IMG/VR virus record: IMGVR_UViG_3300027777_000002
Span: 1-64,000 of that record
Strand: one strand, 5' to 3'
Source of the DNA: a virus
Length of the DNA: 64,000 nt
Both the position numbers and the translations under genes were made by a program. The notes beneath the pieces were generated by a model. The model had not been told where the DNA came from. It saw nothing but the letters and a program-made list of their open reading frames with translations, and did not search any database. Each line of letters begins with the position of its first letter. Position 1 is the stretch's first letter. Shown here in pieces: positions 7,211-13,037 of the stretch.

Positions 7211-7881
7211 ACCATCTCTCCTTCTTCGTTGAACTTCCAATCGTTTGCTTCACATGCTTCTATTAAACTTGCTTCGCTTGTTAAGTATTCATACTCCTCC
7301 CTAAGTTGTTTGTATAGTTCATCTGCATAATCCTTTGCGCTTTCAAATGCGGCTTGCTCTATGTCGTTAGGATCTGTATATGAAAAGTCGGTTGATCTGA
7401 TTAGGTTGTGTAAGTCTTTGTATTGCATACCTTCAAAGATGGACGGCTTTGTTAAGTAGTGGTTTGAGTTTTCTACATCTGAACAGTCTACATCTACCCA
7501 ATCCCAACCTACGCAAGTCATGGTGTTGCTATGCGAGTAGTGATTGCTTCTTGTATGGATACTGAAATGCTTATCGCAAAAGTCTTCGGCAATCAAAGCG
7601 CACCACGCATCTCTAGCTATACTGTCCTCGGTATGCGTCTTGAGCCATGTCGCTACATCTACCTGACCTTCCCAACAAGCGCCATCACCTTGTGAGTAAA
7701 AGCCTGTGAAGTTCATCTTGTCAATGACAAACCCTAGCGCATAGCCTTCCTCTTTGAATCTCTCGTAGGTATCTTCATACCAGTCATCCCATATGCCATG
7801 CTCACACCACCACGCTTTTACTTTCTCCTTTGCGTTGTCGTCTAGTTGTTCGTATGTATAAGTCGTTTCTATGGTTTCCAT
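7207..7881 (-). CDS. hypothetical phage protein, 224 aa
   Basis: The start METIETTYTYEQL at 7881 has AAAGGAG upstream; the GTG extension upstream runs through a palindrome and is rejected. The N-terminus (YEQLDDNAKEKVKAWWCEHG followed by W/Y/D-rich sequence) is typical of a common but uncharacterised phage family. The protein is strongly acidic with many aromatic residues and a few cysteines. A 19-bp palindrome lies in its 5' leader, so it may be under the control of whatever recognises that element. Confidence 0.7.
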   Translation of the reverse strand: METIETTYTYEQLDDNAKEKVKAWWCEHGIWDDWYEDTYERFKEEGYALGFVIDKMNFTGFYSQGDGACWEGQVDVATWLKTHTEDSIARDAWCALIAEDFCDKHFSIHTRSNHYSHSNTMTCVGWDWVDVDCSDVENSNHYLTKPSIFEGMQYKDLHNLIRSTDFSYTDPNDIEQAAFESAKDYADELYKQLREEYEYLTSEASLIEACEANDWKFNEEGEMV

Positions 7882-7898
7882 ACTCTCTCCTTTGTTGT

Positions 7899-7917
7899 GT
7901 GGGAATAAATCCCACAC
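7899..7917. promoter_or_regulatory. 19-bp palindrome copy 1 (TGTGGGA-N5-TCCCACA)
   Basis: This is a perfect 7+5+7 inverted repeat; here the arms extend to 8 bp (GTGTGGGA/TCCCACAC, 7897-7917). It is in the leader of the 224-aa gene, about 15 bases before its Shine-Dalgarno. Three further copies have the same arms and the same 5-base spacer. It could be a DNA operator or an RNA hairpin. Confidence 0.65.
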
Positions 7918-7923
7918 TTTTGT

Positions 7924-8613
7924 TTAGTTAAACGAGATGGTTGCGGTGCTTAGCTTCTCCCGTAGTATCTCCTCGACCTTCTCTTGCACCATGTCATCTA
8001 GGCGATCATCAACAATGCTTTCAATCTCGCTAGACACATCAACATGATCTTCCAAACAGAAGTCACCGAAGTGGTTCTCGACTGCCCGTTCGACCTCGTA
8101 ACTAAAGTCGTGGTCATCAACCAATTCATCTAGCTTTTCATCAACCTTGTTTGCAAACCAATCGGCTTGCTCAAGCACAGTTTCCACAGCATCGACCAGA
8201 CCTTCTGACACTGGTTGGGCTTGTGGTTTGTATTGCTCTACGCTTAGCTTGACGATTGCTTGAATGGTAGAGGTTAGCGTGATGAATAAGTTCTGCATTT
8301 CTAAGCTATTACCCTGTATTTCCTCAAGTGGTTTGTGGAATTGGGTCATGTCAATCGGGGTATACTGCGCCCCTGTTGCGCCTTGTATGGTTTCTAATAC
8401 TGCGGTCTTGCCTATGCCAATGTAGCCGTCCATTGCGGTAGCTACTGCCTGTGCGTTTACTTCCTGTTGTAATGCTTGCTCCATAAACTCCTCCTTCGTT
8501 GCGGGTTGAATGTTGTCGAATATCTTGCGGTTCTCTAGCGCTTGCGTTAGCGCCTCAAACGCCTCATCTTCTTCTTTAGTTACTGCTAGGTCCTGCATTG
8601 TGAATGTTGTCAT
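7924..8613 (-). CDS. acidic helical hypothetical protein, 229 aa
   Basis: The start MTTFTMQDLAVT at 8613 has GAGGAG upstream, inside the end of the previous gene. The C-terminal half (residues ~140-225) is a very acidic, mostly helical region rich in Val/Asp/Glu and probably coiled coil. A GYIGIGKT string at 63-70 resembles a P-loop, but no Walker B or AAA/kinase context follows, so I do not call it an ATPase. Function unknown. Confidence 0.65.
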   Translation of the reverse strand: MTTFTMQDLAVTKEEDEAFEALTQALENRKIFDNIQPATKEEFMEQALQQEVNAQAVATAMDGYIGIGKTAVLETIQGATGAQYTPIDMTQFHKPLEEIQGNSLEMQNLFITLTSTIQAIVKLSVEQYKPQAQPVSEGLVDAVETVLEQADWFANKVDEKLDELVDDHDFSYEVERAVENHFGDFCLEDHVDVSSEIESIVDDRLDDMVQEKVEEILREKLSTATISFN

Positions 8614-8614
8614 G

Positions 8615-8779
8615 CTAGTTCTCCTCTTGTTTTGCGTAGTCCAATACATCTTCTTTAAACATCTCAATGGGGTATTTGCCGTTGATTAGTTCAGTAAGTA
8701 GATCAAGGAAATCATCTACCCCTAAGTTATCGCTACCAATCCATTGTTCTATTTGCTCTTTAGTTATTTCTTTGCTCAT
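8615..8779 (-). CDS. hypothetical protein, 54 aa
   Basis: This short gene (MSKEITKEQIEQWIGSDN...) starts at 8779 overlapping the TGA of its upstream neighbour and ends two bases before the next ATG. It is acidic and probably all-helical. Tight coupling on both sides is the main support. Function unknown. Confidence 0.65.
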   Translation of the reverse strand: MSKEITKEQIEQWIGSDNLGVDDFLDLLTELINGKYPIEMFKEDVLDYAKQEEN

Positions 8780-8970
8780 TGCTCTACCCTCCATCCTTCT
8801 TCTTGCTTAACGTATTTGGCGATCTCTATCGCATTTAACGGGTCTTGTGCTACTACATTTAGCACATACTTGACTCCGTCTTCGCCTTCGGCATACACCT
8901 CGTGCATCACATACTCCTCGATGCTCTCCTTATCAATGCACCTACCCATAAAGTTACTTAACTTGCTCAT
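8776..8970 (-). CDS. hypothetical protein, 64 aa
   Basis: The product (MSKLSNFMGRCIDKESIEEY...) has a beta-alpha pattern with the string VLNVVAQDPLNAIEIAKYV, much like small single-domain phage proteins of unknown role. It overlaps both neighbours by 4 bp. Confidence 0.65.
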   Translation of the reverse strand: MSKLSNFMGRCIDKESIEEYVMHEVYAEGEDGVKYVLNVVAQDPLNAIEIAKYVKQEEGWRVEQ

Positions 8971-9386
8971 GCTAATACTCCTTCTTCGTTGATTACTGCG
9001 GTTAATTTGTCATCATCTACACATACATCTATGGTTCTGCTGATACTTGTATAGTCCCATAGGTCGTCATACTCCCCGTCCTCTGTGATTTCTATGTCCT
9101 CTACTTCCTCACCAATGCGGGTGAACCGATACCCCGCACCATCATCACCATATAACTCGACCGCCTCTAGATAGAGATCGGTCATGGCTTTGACAAACCC
9201 ATACGACTCATACCACTTGACATCATCAGCGTAATAGAACAGCTTATTCGTCTCCAACTTTTTTGTTTCCTTAAGTGCCTCGTTGATGTCCTCGTCTTTC
9301 TTGGCTACTTGTATGGATAAAAACATATCCCTCTGCGCCTCGTCTTTGAACGCTATGACTACGGCTACTTGTGATCTATATCCCAT
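8967..9386 (-). CDS. conserved phage-type hypothetical protein, 139 aa
   Basis: I start it at MGYRSQVAVVIAF (9386), which has CGGAG upstream. The MGYRS-x-VA opening is typical of a phage family that I know only as hypothetical. It has an N-terminal strand, a helical middle (EDINEALKETKKLE), then acidic beta-rich sequence. No catalytic motif is visible. Confidence 0.7.
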   Translation of the reverse strand: MGYRSQVAVVIAFKDEAQRDMFLSIQVAKKDEDINEALKETKKLETNKLFYYADDVKWYESYGFVKAMTDLYLEAVELYGDDGAGYRFTRIGEEVEDIEITEDGEYDDLWDYTSISRTIDVCVDDDKLTAVINEEGVLA

Positions 9387-9618
9387 TTGTATGCTCCGTT
9401 TTCGCATTGTTGATCTCCATTAGTTTCTTAATGGTGTCGTCCGCTAAATCTAAATACGCATCAAGCTTATCTCTGCCGTATTCGCTACGCATGTGATTAA
9501 GCGCCTTGCTTGTCATGGGGTCTGACATAGCACGCTTACAACTCTCGAATGTGCCGTATTTAATATCAGCCACTAGCGATAGTGCGTTCTCGTAAAACTC
9601 CCCTATATCCATGCTCAT
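9376..9618 (-). CDS. hypothetical helical protein, 80 aa
   Basis: The ATG at 9618 overlaps the TGA of the upstream gene and is preferred over a longer in-frame version. The product MSMDIGEFYENALSLV... is all-helical. It shares the string YGRDK/YGRDF and a similar layout with the gene immediately upstream, suggesting the two are distant paralogues. Confidence 0.65.
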   Translation of the reverse strand: MSMDIGEFYENALSLVADIKYGTFESCKRAMSDPMTSKALNHMRSEYGRDKLDAYLDLADDTIKKLMEINNAKTEHTNGI

Positions 9619-9878
9619 TCTTCCCATCCTTCCTGTATGCGGTTGCAAAACTCATAGATCACTTCGCCTATGGCATCTTCTAGATCACGCATGAAGTCAC
9701 GCCCATACTTACTTCCATAACTCACTAACGCACTACTCTGTTCTTCTGATCTAGCTTGATTGCCGTAGCCCTCGCAATCGTCTGTATATATGCGTGCTGT
9801 GATGCAATGCACTATGTCTTGCACATCTGTGCTTACTTCTAACTCTCTAGCCATTTGCTTTTCAAAATCGTCCATCAT
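9615..9878 (-). CDS. hypothetical helical protein, 87 aa
   Basis: The product (MMDDFEKQMARELEVSTDV...) is acidic and helical, with the segment SYGSKYGRDFMRDLEDAI resembling a segment of the downstream gene. It overlaps the upstream 54-aa membrane gene. Unknown function. Confidence 0.65.
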   Translation of the reverse strand: MMDDFEKQMARELEVSTDVQDIVHCITARIYTDDCEGYGNQARSEEQSSALVSYGSKYGRDFMRDLEDAIGEVIYEFCNRIQEGWEE

Positions 9879-10039
9879 TCTTCTCCTTGTGCTGACTGCT
9901 CGCCTAATAAAAACCCAAACCCAAACATAGATACTCCGAAGCCTACTACATACAGTAGACCCGCCTCATGGTATAGATACGAGGCACATAGCGTTGCGGT
10001 TGCAACAATGATTGATAAAGCTAAACTGAAATACATCAT
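9875..10039 (-). CDS. small two-helix membrane protein, 54 aa
   Basis: This gene starts MMYFSLALSIIVATATL at 10039 with AAAGGAG upstream and ends overlapping the next ATG. Two hydrophobic segments (residues ~4-24 and ~28-45) predict an inner-membrane hairpin with a polar Gln/Glu tail. Small early phage membrane proteins of this type often target host envelope processes; that is inference. A 19-bp palindrome lies about 35 bp upstream. Confidence 0.7.
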   Translation of the reverse strand: MMYFSLALSIIVATATLCASYLYHEAGLLYVVGFGVSMFGFGFLLGEQSAQGEE

Positions 10040-10074
10040 GGTGTTTCTCCTTTGGTTGTTTTACTGCTTAGTTG

Positions 10075-10093
10075 TGTGGGATTTATTCCCACA
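10075..10093. promoter_or_regulatory. 19-bp palindrome copy 2
   Basis: TGTGGGA-TTTAT-TCCCACA, the same arms and spacer length as copy 1 but with the spacer inverted. It lies in the 5' leader of the 54-aa membrane protein gene. Six bases away is the 12-base word TGACACTGGTTG at 10098-10109. Confidence 0.65.
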
Positions 10094-10125
10094 GTTTTGA
10101 CACTGGTTGGGGCGAGTAGCTTGCC

Positions 10126-10593
10126 CTATTTAAATAACTCACGGCGGTTGTTACTGTTCTTTGATGCGTAAGGTATGCTGTGATAGCGTTGCGTGTAGTC
10201 TGTGCGTAGTTGCGGTTGTATATAGTCAGACCAATGCTTTTTCTTTTTGTCATGGTTCGTGGGTGTTGCCTCTCGTTGTATCTTTAGTGAGGTTAGTATT
10301 CCTTTCGTTTGTTGTAGTAGGTCAAGGTAATCAGTAAAGAAACAGAATAGTTCGGGGTTGTGTTGTTCGTGGTATTTGAGGTTAGCCCTTACTGATTTGA
10401 TTTCTTTTGTTAGGGGTTCGATTAACTTTGCCCATCTTCGTAGCCTGATCTTGTTCTCTACCCTCGCCGTATTCCTTAACTTCTTTTGCGACGCTACTCT
10501 TTCTTTGATGATGGTGATGATGTGCGGTGGTAGGTTTCGTTTGAGTAAGCGGTTATGCAGTTGGTTAGGTGCTAGGTCTATGTATCTTTTCAT
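10126..10593 (-). CDS. basic hypothetical protein, 155 aa
   Basis: This strongly basic protein (MKRYIDLAPNQLHNRLLKR...) has an Arg/Lys-rich central helix region (RLRRWAKLIEPLTKEIKSVR) and a Lys-rich C-terminus. It looks like a nucleic-acid-binding protein, but no named domain is recognised. It is the first gene leftward of the AT-rich gap, with an AGGAC ribosome site. Confidence 0.65.
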   Translation of the reverse strand: MKRYIDLAPNQLHNRLLKRNLPPHIITIIKERVASQKKLRNTARVENKIRLRRWAKLIEPLTKEIKSVRANLKYHEQHNPELFCFFTDYLDLLQQTKGILTSLKIQREATPTNHDKKKKHWSDYIQPQLRTDYTQRYHSIPYASKNSNNRRELFK

Positions 10594-10943
10594 GGTTTTG
10601 TCCTACTTGTTTAAAAAGTGTCCACCAATTATACCTATTTAGCATACATAGTGGACGCCCGCTAAGCCTTTAAGTATATGGTGTTGAGCAAAAAGCGGTC
10701 AAATGTCCAGCGATTTCGGGGAGAGAATAAAACAAGCCCAAAGGATAAAGTTCAGAATGTCCACTTATATATAGCCTATATATATAATTAAATAAAAATA
10801 AATATATATATATACATTTGGGGGTGAAGTGGACAGGACATATATAGATAAAGGGTTTGCGGTCGTCCATTATGTTGGCGGAGTGGTATAGGGTTAGGCT
10901 TTTTGTTTTTTGCACCAAACAAGTGCCTAACCCCAACAACAAA
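10594..10943. other. AT-rich non-coding region, possible replication origin
   Basis: This 350-bp gap has no credible gene. It holds a 60-bp tract of almost pure A/T (10767-10815 is nearly all TATA steps) bounded by the perfect 9-bp inverted repeat TGTCCACTT (10758-10766) / AAGTGGACA (10827-10835). The same hexamer recurs as GTCCAC (10620-10625) / GTGGAC (10651-10656). A 9-bp inverted repeat GGGTTAGGC (10891-10899) / GCCTAACCC (10925-10933) closes the right side. An unwinding element flanked by protein-binding repeats would suit an origin; a strong promoter region is the alternative. Confidence 0.5.
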
Positions 10944-11171
10944 CTAAACACCCGCTTTGTCCCACTCCTTTCTATGTATCTCAGCAAGCCTTACATTGGT
11001 CATAGCGACCCATTCGCCATCACCTTGATACCCCTCCCTCAACTTCTTAACGGCATTGATAGCGGTCGTTAAATGGTCGTGGTGAGGCTTGCTCTTGCTA
11101 GGTCTTTTGATCTCCATAACAAAGCCGTTGTGCATACGGACTACGAGGAAGTTAGTTGGGTTTGCTTTCAT
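10944..11171 (-). CDS. hypothetical protein, 75 aa
   Basis: The start MKANPTNFLVVRMHNG at 11171 has AAGGAG upstream; the longer in-frame GTG version reads through the palindrome and is rejected. The product is basic, with an early beta strand and a helical second half (HDHLTTAINAVKKLREG). Function unknown. Confidence 0.65.
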   Translation of the reverse strand: MKANPTNFLVVRMHNGFVMEIKRPSKSKPHHDHLTTAINAVKKLREGYQGDGEWVAMTNVRLAEIHRKEWDKAGV

Positions 11172-11181
11172 TTGATTCTCC

Positions 11182-11346
11182 TTAGTGAGTTGTGTGGGAT
11201 TCTTTCCCACAGTTAGGGTGATACTCGTTTAATGCCACTTCTACTTCGTCCTTGCTCATGTCCAACAAGCGAGCTATCATTTTTGGTGAGTAGCCGTTGT
11301 CATACATGGCACAGATTGATTCGACTAGGTTTTTCATTGCTGACAT
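11182..11346 (-). CDS. possible small HTH protein, 54 aa
   Basis: The frame MSAMKNLVESICAMYDNG... runs 54 codons with AGAAGGGA upstream. The segment GYSPKMIARLLDMSKDEVEVAL reads as a helix-turn-helix like those of sigma-region-4 or Trp-repressor-type proteins. The C-terminal codons contain palindrome copy 3, so the gene overlaps a possible operator. It is a candidate regulator of the palindrome family, though this is speculative. Confidence 0.6.
   Translation of the reverse strand: MSAMKNLVESICAMYDNGYSPKMIARLLDMSKDEVEVALNEYHPNCGKESHTTH
11193..11211. promoter_or_regulatory. 19-bp palindrome copy 3
   Basis: TGTGGGA-TTCTT-TCCCACA. It lies within the last codons of the 54-aa HTH-like gene and in the leader of the 75-aa gene downstream, again about 10-20 bases before the Shine-Dalgarno. 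Confidence 0.65.
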
Positions 11347-11486
11347 AAATAATCCCTTCTGTCAGCTAAAATCCAAAACAAACGCCTGACCCCCATGTAT
11401 TTCTTGCGTTTGGGGTTGCGTTCCCTACTTACTTTGTAGCGTGGGTGTTTCAGAGTGTGGGCTTTCCACAAGTATTTGATTTCCAT
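11334..11486 (-). CDS. basic hypothetical protein, 50 aa
   Basis: This short ORF starts at the ATG at 11486 with AAGGAG upstream and overlaps the next gene by 13 bp. The product MEIKYLWKAHTLKHPRYK... is very basic (RERNPKRKKY) and probably binds nucleic acid. Function unknown. Confidence 0.6.
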   Translation of the reverse strand: MEIKYLWKAHTLKHPRYKVSRERNPKRKKYMGVRRLFWILADRRDYLCQQ

Positions 11487-11496
11487 TACATTCTCC

Positions 11497-11640
11497 TTAT
11501 GGGCGTGTGTTAATCATCTTGAACTGCGTGCTTAGCCTGTCCCATACTTCACCCGCTTCCTCTAGACCATACACATCAGTCTTGAGTATGAAAGCGGTTG
11601 ATGGGTTTGAATCGGGTAATACATAAAAAATTGAATACAT
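11497..11640 (-). CDS. hypothetical protein, 47 aa
   Basis: Starting at 11640 with AAGGAG six bases upstream, the frame MYSIFYVLPDSNPSTAFILK... ends with a TAA that overlaps the Shine-Dalgarno of the following gene. It reads like a small beta-beta-alpha unit. A longer frame through the same DNA was rejected because it has no ribosome site. Confidence 0.6.
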   Translation of the reverse strand: MYSIFYVLPDSNPSTAFILKTDVYGLEEAGEVWDRLSTQFKMINTRP

Positions 11641-11665
11641 TTCATTCTCCTTAGTGAATTAGACA

Positions 11666-11705
11666 GAGAGTCGCACCGCAATGAAGCCTCGCACGCACGA
11701 CTCTC
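11666..11705. repeat. hairpin in intergenic leader
   Basis: GAGAGTCG (11666-11673) and CGACTCTC (11698-11705) form a perfect 8-bp stem with a GC-rich 24-base loop that can fold further. There is no T-tract on either strand. It is between the 154-aa gene and the 47-aa gene and could be an RNA processing or regulatory structure. Confidence 0.5.
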
Positions 11706-11720
11706 CCAAACTTCTTTGTC

Positions 11721-11755
11721 AAACTGCATTACACAAACTGCATTACACAAACTGC
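11721..11755. repeat. 14-bp tandem repeat at a gene end
   Basis: The unit AAACTGCATTACAC occurs twice in tandem followed by a half copy AAACTGC. The repeat spans the stop codon of the 154-aa gene, so loss or gain of a unit would leave the C-terminus nearly unchanged. It is a likely slippage duplication. Confidence 0.7.
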
Positions 11756-12207
11756 TTAAGCAACTTGAGTTCGATAGCCAACTCGTCAAGTCGTTCCTGA
11801 ATCTCCGACTTCTTAGCTGTCTTAACGAACTTAGTAACCTTAGCCTTGATGCGATCGACTGGCGTTACCTTGCTTGCCTTACGAACTGTGGGATTCTGTC
11901 CCACACTTTTCATCAACGGGAAACCCTTGCGTAAGATATCCCTAGCGTTTTGCTCCGCTTTACTGCCATGAGAATCAAACCCTAGCAAGCCTTTGTTAGC
12001 TCCTTGCTCCATTACCTTTGGCACTACTCCATACTTCACACCGATAAGAGTCGCAACCGAATTGCGTATCTCTATTTGCTCCGCAGGCTTTGCCTTGTTA
12101 AACAATGGTGTTAGCTCCTTGAGAGCCTGCTGGTATGAGGTAGTAGCCTCAATCAATAACTCAAACTTGTTTAGGAAGTTTGATACTGCTTTGCTAATTG
12201 CTTTCAT
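11743..12207 (-). CDS. hypothetical basic protein, 154 aa
   Basis: This is the first gene of the leftward arm, with AAGGAG upstream of MKAISKAVSNFLNKFELL. The protein is helical and Lys/Ala-rich, with a basic region (RIKAKVTKFVKTAKK) near the C-terminus. It contains palindrome copy 4 within codons ~100-108. I see no known domain; a DNA-binding role is possible from charge alone. Confidence 0.65.
   Translation of the reverse strand: MKAISKAVSNFLNKFELLIEATTSYQQALKELTPLFNKAKPAEQIEIRNSVATLIGVKYGVVPKVMEQGANKGLLGFDSHGSKAEQNARDILRKGFPLMKSVGQNPTVRKASKVTPVDRIKAKVTKFVKTAKKSEIQERLDELAIELKLLKQFV
11887..11905. promoter_or_regulatory. 19-bp palindrome copy 4, inside a gene
   Basis: TGTGGGA-TTCTG-TCCCACA lies within the coding sequence of the 154-aa gene (codons for SVGQNPT). 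Preservation of both arms and the 5-base spacer inside a reading frame argues that the element itself is selected. Confidence 0.6.
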
Positions 12208-12229
12208 AGTAATACTCCTTCATTAAGAA

Positions 12230-12254
12230 ATAAAAAAGCCATAACAAGTATGGC
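12230..12254 (-). terminator. intrinsic terminator in the leader of the left arm
   Basis: Read leftward, GCCATA-CTTGT-TATGGC forms a 6-bp stem followed by six T residues. It stands only about 20 bp before the Shine-Dalgarno of the first left-arm gene, so leftward transcripts starting upstream must pass it. This is the layout of an attenuator or antitermination target. Confidence 0.55.
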
Positions 12255-12259
12255 AATGA

Positions 12260-12283
12260 GTGTCGAACAAACTATCTCGACAC
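12260..12283. promoter_or_regulatory. 7+10+7 inverted repeat, candidate operator
   Basis: GTGTCGA and TCGACAC are perfect inverted arms separated by 10 bases, a spacing that fits a dimeric repressor site. It lies just upstream of the left-arm leader. Confidence 0.45.
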
Positions 12284-12518
12284 AATTAGTTTAGCAAATC
12301 GAGGCTTTTTGAAATCGAAAATCAAAAAGTCAGACCCCACTATCCACCCACCAAGCCGATATTGTTGAGCCATGCCTGCCTAGCCCGAATACTATTCCTC
12401 AGGCGCAAATCAAAAAATGTCAAATTTTTGTAAAAAAATCAAAGAGTTACGTGTCAAAAGTGCATGAAATTTCAATAAAAATATAGGGGGGTATGTCAAA
12501 AAATTTACAAAACATCCC

Positions 12519-12547
12519 TAGACAAATGTTGCATTGCAATATAAAAT
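12519..12547 (+). promoter_or_regulatory. candidate sigma70-type promoter
   Basis: TAGACA and TAAAAT are separated by 17 bases, upstream of the 47-aa gene that begins at 12596. The match to the -35/-10 consensus is moderate. Confidence 0.4.
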
Positions 12548-12595
12548 AAACCCAAAGGTTCCATAACGGAACCTAACTAACCTAAAGGAAAAACC

Positions 12596-12739
12596 ATGTT
12601 TGATTTTGAAAAGCAATACAAAGAAGCGCTAGAGAAGTTTGAGACTTTAACCAGCCAGACTAAGCAGGCGTATGAGTTTTGGTACAACTGCGTAATGGAT
12701 ACTTGGAAAGATTTGTATAGCGGCAAGAAGTCTAAGTAA
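12596..12739 (+). CDS. phasin-like small protein, 47 aa
   Basis: This is the first rightward gene, with AAAGGAA upstream of MFDFEKQYKEALEKFETL. The product is an amphipathic helix-rich peptide ending in a basic tail (GKKSK). Its pattern (F..Q...ALE.F..LT.Q..QAYEFW) is reminiscent of short phasin-like segments of host polyester-granule proteins, but the match is impressionistic. It is isolated from the terminase operon by 300 bp of non-coding DNA. Confidence 0.6.
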   Translation: MFDFEKQYKEALEKFETLTSQTKQAYEFWYNCVMDTWKDLYSGKKSK

Positions 12740-12854
12740 AATAATCCCCGGGCAGTTAAGCCGACGCAGAAGGATGTTATGTGTATATTTTTTCGGCTTT
12801 CCTATACACGTATACAGTAACATGTATATAAAACGACCAAATTCTTGCCCACCA

Positions 12855-12890
12855 AAAAGAAAACCCCCGGGCGTTTTAAGTCCGGGGGTT
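12855..12890 (-). terminator. intrinsic terminator facing left
   Basis: AACCCCCGG (12862-12870) pairs perfectly with CCGGGGGTT (12882-12890). On the minus strand the stem is followed by TTTTCTTTTT, giving a strong Rho-independent terminator. On the plus strand the trailing sequence is AAAGTAC, so rightward termination should be weak. It would block antisense transcripts leaving the late region toward the early region. Confidence 0.6.
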
Positions 12891-12964
12891 AAAGTACAAC
12901 CTCACACCGACGCCACAACGAAAGGAGAAGTAAAAACGCCGGTAAGTGTAGTATAAGTAAAAAT

Positions 12965-12994
12965 TTGGCAAAGCGCCAACAACGCGTATATAAT
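12965..12994 (+). promoter_or_regulatory. late-gene promoter, near-consensus
   Basis: TTGGCA (12965-12970) and a perfect TATAAT (12989-12994) are separated by 18 bases, about 40 bp before the small terminase start. It is the best sigma70-type promoter seen in the window and should use host RNA polymerase; no phage polymerase gene is visible here. The -35 overlaps a small hairpin TTGGC/GCCAA. Confidence 0.65.
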
Positions 12995-13037
12995 CAACCC
13001 AATCGCAACCCCAGCGCAACCATAGGGAAACAAATAC

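Larger units (their letters stand above)
12208..12595. other. divergent regulatory region, no gene in first 390 bp
   Basis: This space separates the leftward and rightward arms. It contains several inverted repeats: GCCATA/TATGGC (12238-12254), GTGTCGA/TCGACAC (12260-12283), an outer pair AAAAAGCC/GGCTTTTT (12233-12240 and 12303-12310) and CTTTTTGA/TCAAAAAG. AT-rich words TGTCAAAA recur near 12417, 12452 and 12494. Promoters and operators for both arms are expected here. Confidence 0.55.
12740..13037. other. non-coding leader with folded elements
   Basis: No credible gene is present. The region holds AAGCCGA/TCGGCTT and the overlapping alternative stem GTGTATA/TATACAC (12780-12808 area), which cannot both form and so could be a conformational switch. 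It also holds a strong GC hairpin at 12862-12890 and the late promoter at 12965-12994. A packaging site next to the terminase genes could also reside here. Confidence 0.45.

Noticed and set aside
8404-8427. P-loop-like GYIGIGKT in the 229-aa acidic protein
   Set aside because: No Walker B, sensor or kinase context follows; the match is probably accidental.
10670-10987. Leftward 105-codon frame across the AT-rich gap
   Set aside because: It has no ribosome site, low-complexity Tyr/Ile runs from the TATA tract, and overlaps the end of a better gene.
12774-12956. Rightward 60-codon frame in the hinge region
   Set aside because: It runs through the GC hairpin and has no ribosome site or protein-like composition.
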